This document shows positions 14,351-22,576 of a stretch of 37,662 nt of DNA, in pieces. The DNA is from Candidatus Thorarchaeota archaeon (GTDB taxonomy: Archaea; Asgardarchaeota; Thorarchaeia; Thorarchaeales; Thorarchaeaceae), in NCBI GenBank assembly GCA_004376265.1, contig SOKL01000329.1, positions 1 through 37,662 on the forward strand, given 5' to 3'. Position 1 is the stretch's first letter, and each line of letters begins with the position of its first letter. The notes under the pieces are model-generated. The model was not told the origin of the DNA and did not search any database. It was given only the letters and a program-made list of their open reading frames with translations. The translations under genes and the position numbers were made by a program.

Positions 14351-16357
14351 TTGTTGTCTGATTCAAAACTCCAAGAACTAGCAATCAATACTATTCGATT
14401 TCTATCTGCTGACGCTGTACAGCGTGCTAACTCTGGACATCCAGGTATGCCAATGGGTGCAGCTGCGATGGCTTATACTCTATGGACTAGATATCTACGT
14501 TTCAATCCAAAGAATCCAGATTGGTGGGATCGTGACCGGTTTGTATTATCTGGTGGTCATGGGTCTATGCTTCTCTATTCCTTACTCCATCTCACCGGAT
14601 ACGATGTCAGCAAGGAAGACTTGATGGATTTCCGCCAAATGGGTTGTCGAACCCCTGGACATCCTGAGAACTTCTGTACACCAGGTGTGGAAGTCACAAC
14701 AGGTCCACTAGGTCAAGGACTCGGAAACACGGTTGGGATGGCAATTGCAGAGGCACACTTGGCAGCTGTTTTCAATAAACCCGGTCTTGATCTCGTTAAT
14801 CACTACATATACGCAATCGTCACAGATGGAGACCTCATGGAAGGGTTGTCATCTGAAGCTGCATCGCTTGCAGGACATCTTCGTCTAGGAAAGATTGTAC
14901 TTTTGTATGATGACAATCTCATTTCTATTGATGGAAGCACTGAACTTACTTTCTCTGAAGATCGGAATGCTCGGTTTGCGGCTTTTGGTTGGCATGTTCA
15001 ACAAGTTAAGGATGGAAACGACGTTGATTCAATTGACGAAGCAATTCAGAAGGCTAAGAATGATCCACGGCCTTCGCTCATTTCTGTCCGGACTCACATT
15101 GGTTATGGTCTACCCACCAGACAGGATACTGCAAAGGCTCATGGAGAACCAGCAGGAGAAGAGGAGTTAGCAGGAGCAAAGAAGAAACTCAATTGGCCTC
15201 TCGAACCAGCCTTCTACATTCCTGATGAAGTGCTCAAACATTTCCGAGAAATTGGGGAACAGGGGGCAAAGATAGAGGATGAGTGGAATTCACTCTTTGA
15301 TGACTATACTAAGGCACATCCTGAATTAGCTGCAGAGTTCAGTCGACGAATGAAAGGTGAACTTGTAAAGAAATGGGATGATGACCTACCAGTGTTCCAA
15401 TCGACTGACGGACCTTTAGCCACAAGAACTGCATCAGGGAAGACCATCAATAAGCTTGCCTTGAAACTACCCGAAATGATTGGGGGTTCTGCAGACCTAA
15501 CTCCTTCAAATAAGACCTGGATTGATGGAAGTCCATCATTCCAAGCAGACTCTCCTGAAGGCCGCAATATCCATTTTGGTGTTCGTGAGCATGCAATGGC
15601 TGCAGCTGTCAATGGAATGGCTGCACACGGCGGATTGATTCCGTATTCAGGAACATTCCTCATGTTCTCTGATTATATGCGCCCTTCAATTAGACTCTCA
15701 GCCCTCTCAAAGCATCGAAGCATCTGGATATTCACTCATGACAGCATCGGTGTGGGTGAAGATGGGCCAACACATCAGCCAGTTGAACAAATTGCTTCCC
15801 TGCGGGCTATTCCTGACCTTACTGTCATTCGACCAGGGGATGCTAACGAGGCAGTTGAAGCGTGGAAGATTGCTATTACTCACACAGACAAACCTACACT
15901 GATAGCATTGACCCGACAAAAGATTGCTATTCTAGATCGAAGCAAGTATGCTGCTGCTTCAAGTCTCAAGAAAGGGGCATATGTTTTAGCAGATCTTGGA
16001 AAAGACCCTGAAGTTATCTTGATGGCTTCTGGCTCGGAGGTCGAGCTTATTGTGGAAGCTGGTGAGAAGTTGTCTGCTGAGGGTGTCAACGTGCGACTTG
16101 TTTCATTCCCAAGCTGGGAGTTATTCGAAAACCAGAGCCAAGAGTATCGAGACTCTGTTTTACTACCTGAAATCAAGAAACGTTTGGCTGTTGAAGCAGG
16201 TGTTTCTCAAGGTTGGGCGAAATGGATTGGAGATGAAGGCGATATGCATTCGGTGGACAAGTTTGGTTCTTCTGCTCCTTCCAAAGTAGTATTCAAGAAT
16301 TACGGATTCACAGTTGACAACATCCTCGAAAAAGCAAGAAAATTAATCGGGAAATAG
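14351..16357 (+). CDS. tkt: Transketolase, full-length bacterial-type
   Basis: This TPP enzyme moves two-carbon units between sugar phosphates in the non-oxidative pentose pathway. All parts are in one 668-residue chain. The N-terminal domain has [15 protein letters not shown] and the TPP motif (TDGDLMEG through to a DDN). The pyrimidine-binding domain has [16 protein letters not shown], and the C-terminal domain follows [13 protein letters not shown]. Many archaea instead encode two half-size subunits. Start is TTG 14351 (or 14354), with GGAGAG at 14341 as SD. Single gene. The bacterial layout suggests ancient transfer, which needs a tree. Confidence 0.93.
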   Translation: MLSDSKLQELAINTIRFLSADAVQRANSGHPGMPMGAAAMAYTLWTRYLRFNPKNPDWWDRDRFVLSGGHGSMLLYSLLHLTGYDVSKEDLMDFRQMGCRTPGHPENFCTPGVEVTTGPLGQGLGNTVGMAIAEAHLAAVFNKPGLDLVNHYIYAIVTDGDLMEGLSSEAASLAGHLRLGKIVLLYDDNLISIDGSTELTFSEDRNARFAAFGWHVQQVKDGNDVDSIDEAIQKAKNDPRPSLISVRTHIGYGLPTRQDTAKAHGEPAGEEELAGAKKKLNWPLEPAFYIPDEVLKHFREIGEQGAKIEDEWNSLFDDYTKAHPELAAEFSRRMKGELVKKWDDDLPVFQSTDGPLATRTASGKTINKLALKLPEMIGGSADLTPSNKTWIDGSPSFQADSPEGRNIHFGVREHAMAAAVNGMAAHGGLIPYSGTFLMFSDYMRPSIRLSALSKHRSIWIFTHDSIGVGEDGPTHQPVEQIASLRAIPDLTVIRPGDANEAVEAWKIAITHTDKPTLIALTRQKIAILDRSKYAAASSLKKGAYVLADLGKDPEVILMASGSEVELIVEAGEKLSAEGVNVRLVSFPSWELFENQSQEYRDSVLLPEIKKRLAVEAGVSQGWAKWIGDEGDMHSVDKFGSSAPSKVVFKNYGFTVDNILEKARKLIGK

Positions 16358-16436
16358 ATGAACTTTGTTCAAGTATCTTCAATCTTATTTTGTATAAATG
16401 ACGGTAGATTTGATTTCCAGCAACCCCAACCAAAAG

Positions 16437-16480
16437 CTATATTAGTTAGGAACCGAACTAGATAATTAGGTTCCGAACTA
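16437..16480 (+). promoter_or_regulatory. Promoter with duplicated operator of the PNPOx-MarR-MBL operon
   Basis: CTATATTA (16437-16444) is the TATA box, with purine-rich CAAAAG before it. Two 15-bp copies follow, TTAGGAACCGAACTA (16446-16460) and TTAGGTTCCGAACTA (16466-16480), 20 bp apart, so both face the same side of the helix. Each is part of an imperfect palindrome (TAGTT...AACTA). They cover the space between TATA and the predicted start (about 16467), as expected for a repressor. The MarR protein in this operon is the obvious candidate. Confidence 0.65.
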
Positions 16481-16496
16481 TTGGAAGTGGTTCTTG

Positions 16497-16970
16497 GTGG
16501 ATGAGAAAGAGATTAGAGCGTTATGCTTAGACCTTCTGGAAACTGGTTGGCCAGCATACGTCACAACGGTAGACGCAAAAGGATACCCTCAGACGCGTGC
16601 GATGTTTAACCTTCGAAATAGAGATCGATTTCCGAAGTTGATCCCATTCTTTGACAAGCATCGTGAAGATTTCACTGTTATGTTCACGACAAACACATCT
16701 TCAACGAAAATTACAGAATTGAAAGCAAGACCACCAATTTCTGTCTACTATTGCAATCCCGACAAATGGAGAGGGGTCATGTTTGGAGGGGATATAGAGG
16801 TGGTTGATGATTCAGACGAGATGAAGGAGTTTTGGCATGATGATTGGACAAAATACTATCCCAAGGGCTACGATGATCCAGACCATACAATGCTCAGACT
16901 AGTCCCAGCTGTAGCCAAGGGCTGGGCAGGTAGCATGACTTTTAGATTGGAGTTGGGTGATAAGCAATGA
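16497..16970 (+). CDS. Pyridoxamine-5'-phosphate-oxidase-like split-barrel flavoprotein
   Basis: The product has 157 residues from GTG 16497 (GGAAGTGG at 16483 as SD; TTG 16494 also possible). The pattern of a helix, then AYVTTVDAKGYPQTRAMFN, then TTNTSSTKITELKARPPISV and VMFGGDIEVVDD is that of the PNPOx-like or general-stress-26 family. These bind FMN, FAD or F420. True vitamin B6 synthesis is unlikely for a short form like this. Its stop overlaps the ATG of the MarR gene (ATGA). Confidence 0.78.
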   Translation: MDEKEIRALCLDLLETGWPAYVTTVDAKGYPQTRAMFNLRNRDRFPKLIPFFDKHREDFTVMFTTNTSSTKITELKARPPISVYYCNPDKWRGVMFGGDIEVVDDSDEMKEFWHDDWTKYYPKGYDDPDHTMLRLVPAVAKGWAGSMTFRLELGDKQ

Positions 16971-17407
16971 TGTCAGAGAGGGAGGGTGGATTTCTCGTTA
17001 CACAGATCCATCACCTTGGTAGACGAGTCTTTTCGGAGCTCTTGAAGGAACGTGGTCTCGAAATAGGTCCAGGACAAGGCAGAATTCTGTTTGCGCTATG
17101 GCAAAAAGATGGAGAACCCATAAACGCACTGATTAAGAAGACACTGCTGAGAAAGTCAACGCTCAGTGAACTACTGGACAGCCTTGAGAAGGCAGGTCAT
17201 GTGAAACGCGTACAATCTGCCGAAGACAAAAGAAAGGTCCTGGTGAAATTGACTGAGAAAACCCGCCAGATGTTGAATGTATACATTGAGGTTTCACAGG
17301 AGATGACTAAGATCTTCTATAGGGATTTTGAAGCAGAAGAGATTGATGAGTTCGAAGCATACCTCAAGAGAGTTCTAGAGAATCTTGTCTCTCAAGAGTC
17401 ACAATGA
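16967..17407 (+). CDS. MarR-family transcriptional regulator
   Basis: This dimeric winged-HTH protein has 146 residues. HTH and wing are visible in residues 48-95: NALIKKTLLRKSTLSELLDS, then LEKAGHVKRVQSAEDKRKVL with the conserved D-x-R wing. Terminal helices (residues 8-30 and 110-145) would form the dimer interface. It is the middle gene of a three-gene operon and probably represses it through the duplicated palindromes at the promoter. The ligand is unknown; the flavoprotein and hydrolase partners suggest sensing of a small organic or oxidised compound. Confidence 0.88.
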   Translation: MMSEREGGFLVTQIHHLGRRVFSELLKERGLEIGPGQGRILFALWQKDGEPINALIKKTLLRKSTLSELLDSLEKAGHVKRVQSAEDKRKVLVKLTEKTRQMLNVYIEVSQEMTKIFYRDFEAEEIDEFEAYLKRVLENLVSQESQ

Positions 17408-17425
17408 GATGGCGAGGTTCTGAAA

Positions 17426-18238
17426 GTGGAGACCCGAGTCATACTACTAGGTACAGGAACACCCAATATCGACCCTGATAGGTCTGGTCCATCTGTAGCG
17501 ATTGTTGTTGGTAAATCTACGTATATTGTTGATTTCGGACCGGGGATAGTAAGACGCGCGATGGCCGCAGGAATTAAATCTACATCACTGACTAAAGCCT
17601 TTCTCACTCATCTTCACTCTGATCATACTATAGGTTATCCAGACCTCATTTTCACACCAGCTGTTGAAGGAAGGAATGAACCACTGGAAGTTTATGGACC
17701 GAAGGGTCTGAGAGATATGACCCTGCACATTCAGGAAGCATACAAGGAAGATGTCAGAGCGCGATTTGATGGTTTGGAACCAGCAAAAGAGCGCGGATAC
17801 GCTGTGAATGCTCACGAGATACAAGAGGGGACAATCTACAGGGATGACCATGTTGAGGTCGAATCTTTTCGGGTCGATCATGGTTCGTTGGAAGCTTACG
17901 GTTACAAATTCATCACGTCAGACAAGACCTTTGTGATTTCCGGTGATACACGTCCTTCGTCCAACCTCATCGAGAAAGCAATTGATTGTGATATCTTAAT
18001 TCATGAAGTCTATTCGGCAGAAGGTCTGAAAGAGCGTCCTGAGGAGTGGATTAGATATCATTCATCAGTCCATACATCGACATATGAGCTGGCTGAGATT
18101 GCCAATAAGACGAAACCGGTGCTTTTGGTATTGTATCATCAGATCTTCTGTAATCGTACTGAGGAACAATTACTAGTGGAGATATCTGACAAATATGAAG
18201 GAAAGTTAGTTTCAGGGAAGGACCTGGATGTCTTCTGA
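17426..18238 (+). CDS. Metallo-beta-lactamase-fold hydrolase, RNase Z-like subgroup
   Basis: The product is 270 residues from GTG 17426 (GAGG SD, spacing 9). The start TRVILLGTGTPN and the metal motif THLHSDHTIGYPDL (HxHxDH) match the RNase Z/arylsulfatase-like branch. VDHGS, ISGDTRP and LYHQ supply the later His/Asp ligands. A separate long exosite arm for tRNA is not evident, so a small-molecule ester or phosphodiester substrate is as likely as tRNA. It is the third gene after the PNPOx-like and MarR genes, so it is probably induced together with them. Confidence 0.82.
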   Translation: METRVILLGTGTPNIDPDRSGPSVAIVVGKSTYIVDFGPGIVRRAMAAGIKSTSLTKAFLTHLHSDHTIGYPDLIFTPAVEGRNEPLEVYGPKGLRDMTLHIQEAYKEDVRARFDGLEPAKERGYAVNAHEIQEGTIYRDDHVEVESFRVDHGSLEAYGYKFITSDKTFVISGDTRPSSNLIEKAIDCDILIHEVYSAEGLKERPEEWIRYHSSVHTSTYELAEIANKTKPVLLVLYHQIFCNRTEEQLLVEISDKYEGKLVSGKDLDVF

Positions 18239-18302
18239 CCATAGAAATCGATTAAAGATGAATAGTATACCGAGTGTATAGTCGATTGTAGAGGTGGAAT
18301 CA

Positions 18303-18392
18303 ATGTTCCTTAAAGATGAGGATGGTCAATGGATTGACGAAGAAGAAGATTGGGGCGATGATGAGTGGGAAGAGGATGACGACGATTGGTAA
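18303..18392 (+). CDS. Acidic, Trp-rich microprotein (29 residues)
   Basis: ATG 18303 has a good SD (GAGGTGGA, 18290-18297, spacing about 5). The peptide starts MFLKDEDGQWIDEEEDW and ends DDDDW before TAA. It contains four Trp and about 17 Asp/Glu, with only one Lys. A TATA-like GATTAAAG sits at about 18250, so it may have its own promoter 64 bp after the metallohydrolase. Acidic W-repeats of this kind can act as docking peptides, but no family is recognised. The convergent neighbour ends 78 bp later. Confidence 0.6.
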   Translation: MFLKDEDGQWIDEEEDWGDDEWEEDDDDW

Positions 18393-18470
18393 TCACTATC
18401 ATGATTTCAAATATACTCCATTTTACAAGTGCGACTATTACGAAAGCACCATGAACAGACCAGTAATCCT

Positions 18471-19415
18471 TCAGTACGCTTTCTTGAACCAAAGGTATCT
18501 GTATTTCTCTTTGAACTCGCACTTTTCGTACATACTACATGCTGCATCATTGCTACTTTGAACAACAAGTTCCGATGATGTATGACCCTTCAGAAATGCA
18601 CGGTTAAGAAGTTCGAATAAAAGGGCTTGACCATAGCCCTTTCTTCTGTATTTCTTTACTACACCCATACCTTGAATCTGAACTTTTTTTTGGCTTCTCC
18701 CATTTAGTTGAGAGTTTATCGGCCATCCGCAGCAGAGTCCAACGGGTCTTTCATTGAATAAACCGACGAGTATCAGGTTTTGATCGAAACTACTATGGCT
18801 AATCAAAGCCTTGAGTGATTCAACATCGACGGGTTCATAGTGTGGATCGTCTTCAAATATCTCATTTTGCAGTTGTGCCCATAGAGGTAGTTCCTTTTTG
18901 ACATCCAGACGTCTTACTCTAAATCCCCAATCGATGATAGAGGGTTTTTCTGGAATCTTGTGTTCAAGGTGCATCTTTACCAAAACATGGTCATTTTCAA
19001 ATCCTCGATTTTTTACAAAGGATATTGCGTAGGGTCGATAACTGGGAATTCGACACAAACAGAGGTTTATTCCTCGCTCAATACTATTTTGAGTTAGATA
19101 ATGCAATATTTTTGTACCAATACCTTGACATCGATAATCGGGATGGACTTGAACCATTATTCTTGATTTTGCAGGAGTTGTGTTTTGATCGAATATAGTT
19201 CCAGAAGCAACAAGTTTCCCCTCGAAGTTTCGAACTAGTACAATATCGTTCGCTATATCAACTCTCGGCTGCGAAAAAGAAGATTTGAAGTAATCTTCTG
19301 AAAACTCAACATGGTCGGGATTATCAAATGAACTAACGATATTGAATAATGCAGTATAATCGCTGAACATGACATTATTACCAGGTTCCAATGAGAAATC
19401 ATCAAGCACACACAT
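18471..19415 (-). CDS. Tandem GNAT acetyltransferase
   Basis: Two GNAT folds lie in one 314-residue chain. The first acetyl-CoA loop is VHPDYRCQGIGTKILHYL (about 92-110). The second is VVKKYRRKGYGQALLFELLN (about 250-270), followed by the usual SSNDAACSMYEKCEF. Both loops keep the Q/R-x-x-G-x-G/A pattern, so both could bind acetyl-CoA. Substrate is unknown. It begins 4 bp after the stop of the CARF-like regulator gene, so the two are one operon and the regulator may control or act with it. Confidence 0.82.
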   Translation of the reverse strand: MCVLDDFSLEPGNNVMFSDYTALFNIVSSFDNPDHVEFSEDYFKSSFSQPRVDIANDIVLVRNFEGKLVASGTIFDQNTTPAKSRIMVQVHPDYRCQGIGTKILHYLTQNSIERGINLCLCRIPSYRPYAISFVKNRGFENDHVLVKMHLEHKIPEKPSIIDWGFRVRRLDVKKELPLWAQLQNEIFEDDPHYEPVDVESLKALISHSSFDQNLILVGLFNERPVGLCCGWPINSQLNGRSQKKVQIQGMGVVKKYRRKGYGQALLFELLNRAFLKGHTSSELVVQSSNDAACSMYEKCEFKEKYRYLWFKKAY

Positions 19416-19419
19416 GGTT

Positions 19420-20105
19420 TCAACCTACCGTCTGAATACTCTCTAGTGTCCGACTTGAATAGGAACTCCACAAACGCCGCTTCCGAATCTGTTTATGATG
19501 AAGTATGGTAGATCCCAGTTCTGTTATCTGAACCTGTTTTTTTCGAGCTTTGCGAGTTCTCCTAACATAACCAGCCATTTCTAAATCACGTAGGTGTCTA
19601 GACACACCCGATTGTCTGATACCGGTGTGCTTTGAGATCTCTTTCTGATGGACTGGACTGTCATGAGTTTCTAGATAATCAAGAATCTCACACTTCTTAT
19701 GTGTCAGATTTACCAACTCAGATGGCCACACTTCTGATATCTGGAATGATTCAGTCCCTGTTGTGTAGATTATCGATGCTCTGACAATTGCAGCCGCAAC
19801 GCATGCTGCCAGGGTCATCACACATTGTCCAGAAGTCATACTAAACTCAACCTGATAATCATCTAATTTGCGATGATCCAAGGCTCTCAGAATTGATGAG
19901 AGAATACTAGTGAAATCGGTTAGCACAACGCGAACGGGTATTACAGTAATGCCAAGATTTGAAAATTGCTTAATGAGATTGTCTGCTATGTCGAGCTTCT
20001 CTCGGGAATAGACTAGGATTAGCTCATCAATACTTCGTCGTATTGCGATGTGTTCAATTGTTTTTTTTTCCCAAGTAACGCTACATGTATCTTTGGTTTT
20101 AACAT
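19420..20105 (-). pseudogene. CARF-like (Csa3/DUF6293-type) HTH regulator, frame broken at an A9 run
   Basis: The C-terminal part has a MarR/ArsR-like winged HTH (KEISKHTGIRQSGVSRHLRD, LEMAGYVRRTRKARKKQV). Before it comes a Rossmann-like domain with EFSMTSGQCVMTLAACVAAA and the linker SEVWPSELVNLTHKKCEILD. That is the layout of Csa3 and DUF6293 regulators, which sense nucleotides. The natural start, MLKPKIHVALLGKK from ATG 20105 (GGAG SD), is in another frame. The two frames meet at nine A (20061-20069 as T); ten would join them into TIEHIAIRRSIDELILVYSR. Either a sequencing or real indel, or slippage at the run. A shorter GTG start at 19926 would lack half of the sensor domain. Confidence 0.72.
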
Positions 20106-20146
20106 CTTTTCAAACTCCAATTGGTTGTCACGAAAGCATATGATTC

Positions 20147-20322
20147 AAGACATCCGGGTTTGTCATCAATTTTCTGAGCCCCAACTGTTTCTGAAGGCCA
20201 CAGTATCTATGAAGATGTCTGTGGAGTGCCATTCCCCCGAGGTCTCCCCCCCACCGGGGAGAGATGTTTCTCGTTACGTCGATTCCTCGCATCAGGTGGT
20301 TCCTGATCCCCGGGTATGTCTT
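20147..20322. ncRNA. Candidate structured RNA (about 176 nt) or leader of the CARF-like gene
   Basis: A closing helix joins AAGACATCCGGG (20147-20158) to CCCGG plus ATGTCTT (20309-20322): 12 bp with a 2-nt bulge. Three hairpins lie inside it. CCACAG-ATCT/AGAT-CTGTGG is at 20198-20224, TCTCCCC/GGGGAGA at 20243-20262 and ATCAGG/CCTGAT at 20291-20307. The stretch is GC-rich compared with its surroundings and has no ORF. It lies upstream of the CARF-like gene on the minus strand, where GTATATAAG (20332-20340) reads CTTATATAC. The predicted start (about 20310) would cut off the outer strand, so the orientation stays open. No known family was matched. Confidence 0.45.
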
Positions 20323-20414
20323 GATTTCTGAGTATATAAGACATCGATTGGCTATGGAAAACAAGCAATCTACGCGTTAGAATGCAATTTCATAGAAGCA
20401 CTTAGCAGATTGTG

Positions 20415-20459
20415 GTAGCATTTATTGACCATTATTGTTTTTTCAATAAATGTCGCTAC
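20415..20459. terminator. Strong hairpin downstream of large regulator gene
   Basis: CATTTATTG (20419-20427) and CAATAAATG (20444-20452) are perfect complements. Outer GTAG/CTAC extend the stem past a 3-nt bulge. The loop holds a T6 run. It begins about 30 bp beyond the stop of the 592-residue regulator and probably ends its transcript. Confidence 0.45.
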
Positions 20460-20484
20460 TGACAATAATATGTCGGATTTTGGA

Positions 20485-22263
20485 TTATCTACGCCTTCTA
20501 GACACATGGGGGCTACGTGAGGAGCTAGATGTTTCAACGGCCAGATTTTCACTTTCTTCTCTAAGTTGATTCAGCCAGGTGTTAATCTCATCCGTTGGGG
20601 ATTGCCACCCTTGTCTTTCAACATTCCACATACTTTCAGGATATTTCCAATGACCCCAGATTCCACTACTCAGAGGCGATACGGTTACGGGCCATCTAAG
20701 TGAACGAAGTGTATCCATCAAACGAGTGGACCCACCAGCAGGAAGATCAGTCATCATGAGAAGATTTCGATTTTCTTCATAGCGTAGGAATGCTCGTGGG
20801 AGTTCTCTGGACCACGTGTCCAGAATATCAGCAGATTTTCTATCAGTAGCTCTGATTGCAACTCTTTCTACTAGACCAATATTTAGAACATTCCAAATAC
20901 TACGAATCAAACCATCTGACCTGAGTTTCTTCATACGGGTTGAGAGATTTGTTTGTCCTATTGATAGTTCATTTCTCAGTGCTCTGGTAGAAGTGATTCC
21001 TTTCTGTATTAGCGCAAGGATACTCATGTCAAGAGAGTCAAGATATACATCTGAAGTCTTAGCGGGTACGTCAATGCGTTCAACAAGTTGGTCAAGAGAT
21101 TCTTTTCGAATTCTATGACCCCAACCTCTCATAGCTACCCATGGGATTTCCCATCGACAGATTTTTGGATTATAATGGTAGAATGAGTTTGATATTCCTA
21201 CTGAATATGTTTCAGCAACATCGACAGCAATTCCATTGCTATTGAGAATTGAGGACATTTGATCCAATGAGCGGGTGTTCTCAATATTGTCCGGAACTGC
21301 AAGTCGTGCTATTATTTGCCAAGGACCATTGAGAATCGACTGCACATCGTATAAAAATGGGCAATGCGTAACGAGTTTTGATGGATCGCTCCATGAAGGG
21401 CCAGCGAGAAGAACATAGAAGGTTCGTATTCCGATTCTTGAAAATGGGGCTGTTGCGAAGTTCATCAAAACATATTTGCGCTTGAGACGGTTAATTCTTG
21501 TACAGACCCAAGACTCACTCAATCGAGAGACCTCAGCTACCTGACGATATGTTGCAGTCGGGTCTTTCAAAAGAGCATCTACAATCTTCACATCTGCTTG
21601 ACCAAGCTCGACTACAATATTCTGAGTTCTTAGATTCATATACTCAACATACTCATCAAAATCTAATGATTTTCCATAACGAGCCATACACACAAACTCA
21701 TGAACGATGGAGTCCAATTCGCTTGAACCACCAAGAGCGTATATCCAGTTCATTAAATTGTAAGAATTGTATTGTAGGTTAGTTCGAACACGTTGTGTAG
21801 GGATAGTTTGCCATTCCTGCACCCATTTGATCCTATCAGGCCTCTTCAACATCTGTCGAGCAAATTCAGATGCAAGATCACGTTTCGCCTCAGAACAAAG
21901 CTCTGGGGGAAAGGCATTGAACAGACACTCTCTATAAACTACACCAGCAAGCGGAATCGTTTCTTGAAGAGTGTCAGGATGTATCTTGAGCTCTTTCCCA
22001 AAAGCATTGTAGTTCCCCCCTATTCTTTCGATATTGTGTGCATTGATGACTTTCACTGATTTAGGAATAGGGGATACCTCAAGTCCAAAACGCTGAGTTA
22101 TCATTTTAGAACAATCAAGCCATAGTTTTGAAACCCGAGAATAGATATCAGTCATCAAGTGTATCGGGTGAATTTCGGACTTAAGAGCTTCGTGCTTGCC
22201 AGCATGACGTGAAACTATAACTGCTCTAGTCGATAAATCCGTTACTTGTGTTTTAGGAAGCAA
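20485..22263 (-). CDS. Very large tandem-HTH, Lrp-like regulator
   Basis: The protein has 592 residues. Residues 1-210 are helical and unlike known domains. A first HTH lies at about 222-262 (TYRQVAEVSRLSESWVCTRI plus NRLKRKYVL), then an alpha-beta sensor-like part. A second HTH lies at about 412-455 (TSTRALRNELSIGQTNLSTR, MKKLRSDGLIRSIW), followed by a second alpha-beta part. The tail is Ser/Arg-rich, ending RRRR. The order helical region, HTH, sensor, HTH, sensor matches the 495-residue protein at 401-1888, so the two are probably paralogues. Start ATG 22263. It is divergent from the PEPW microORF at 22325. Confidence 0.72.
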   Translation of the reverse strand: MLPKTQVTDLSTRAVIVSRHAGKHEALKSEIHPIHLMTDIYSRVSKLWLDCSKMITQRFGLEVSPIPKSVKVINAHNIERIGGNYNAFGKELKIHPDTLQETIPLAGVVYRECLFNAFPPELCSEAKRDLASEFARQMLKRPDRIKWVQEWQTIPTQRVRTNLQYNSYNLMNWIYALGGSSELDSIVHEFVCMARYGKSLDFDEYVEYMNLRTQNIVVELGQADVKIVDALLKDPTATYRQVAEVSRLSESWVCTRINRLKRKYVLMNFATAPFSRIGIRTFYVLLAGPSWSDPSKLVTHCPFLYDVQSILNGPWQIIARLAVPDNIENTRSLDQMSSILNSNGIAVDVAETYSVGISNSFYHYNPKICRWEIPWVAMRGWGHRIRKESLDQLVERIDVPAKTSDVYLDSLDMSILALIQKGITSTRALRNELSIGQTNLSTRMKKLRSDGLIRSIWNVLNIGLVERVAIRATDRKSADILDTWSRELPRAFLRYEENRNLLMMTDLPAGGSTRLMDTLRSLRWPVTVSPLSSGIWGHWKYPESMWNVERQGWQSPTDEINTWLNQLREESENLAVETSSSSRSPHVSRRRR

Positions 22264-22324
22264 TTTTCACTCTATATCATCAATTATCTCGTCTTGTTTT
22301 GTATAGTTAGTCTATCTATTATTC

Positions 22325-22372
22325 ATGATAACAATGTTCGGACCTCCAGAAAACCCACCTGAACCATGGTAA
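22325..22372 (+). CDS. MicroORF, 15 residues, MITMFGPPENPPEPW
   Basis: It is divergent from the large tandem-HTH regulator. A TATA-like TTGTATAG (22299-22306) predicts a start at about 22328, so it would be leaderless or nearly so from ATG 22325 or 22334; no SD is present. It matches the microORF at 3758-3799 (T-M, Pro-rich middle, PEPW end, TAA), although codons differ in the middle. A palindrome follows 30 bp later. Expression is unproven; the similarity between two distant loci is the main argument. Confidence 0.42.
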   Translation: MITMFGPPENPPEPW

Positions 22373-22401
22373 AGAATTCCATTGTTTAGGAAAGATCATC
22401 G

Positions 22402-22417
22402 AATGATGGTCATCATT
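22402..22417. promoter_or_regulatory. 7-bp palindrome after microORF
   Basis: AATGATG-GT-CATCATT is a perfect inverted repeat; with a 2-nt centre it is better as a protein site than as a hairpin. An overlapping stem, GATCATC/GATGGTC (22394-22411), would work as a short terminator. The rest of 22420-22576 shows no supported gene. Confidence 0.35.
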
Positions 22418-22576
22418 GGTAGTAAAAAGAAATCAACAATGAACAAACCCCTTCGGATTTTCTTTGTACGATAGAGTGAAGAGCGTTTCTTGGCTGCTAA
22501 GAAAGTGAAGAAGAAAAATCATAGGACCTGGCGAGATCCATCAGATTTCCCCAGTTTCCTTCTTTTTTCGCATAAT

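Noticed and set aside
20147-20322. RNase P RNA as identity of the structured element
   Set aside because: GAGGAAUCG and AGAAAAUUGA resemble CR-I and CR-V only vaguely and do not form a proper P4 helix; the element is also short.
19420-20340. CRISPR-associated locus suggested by the Csa3-like regulator
   Set aside because: No repeat-spacer array, Cas gene or leader is visible anywhere in the window.
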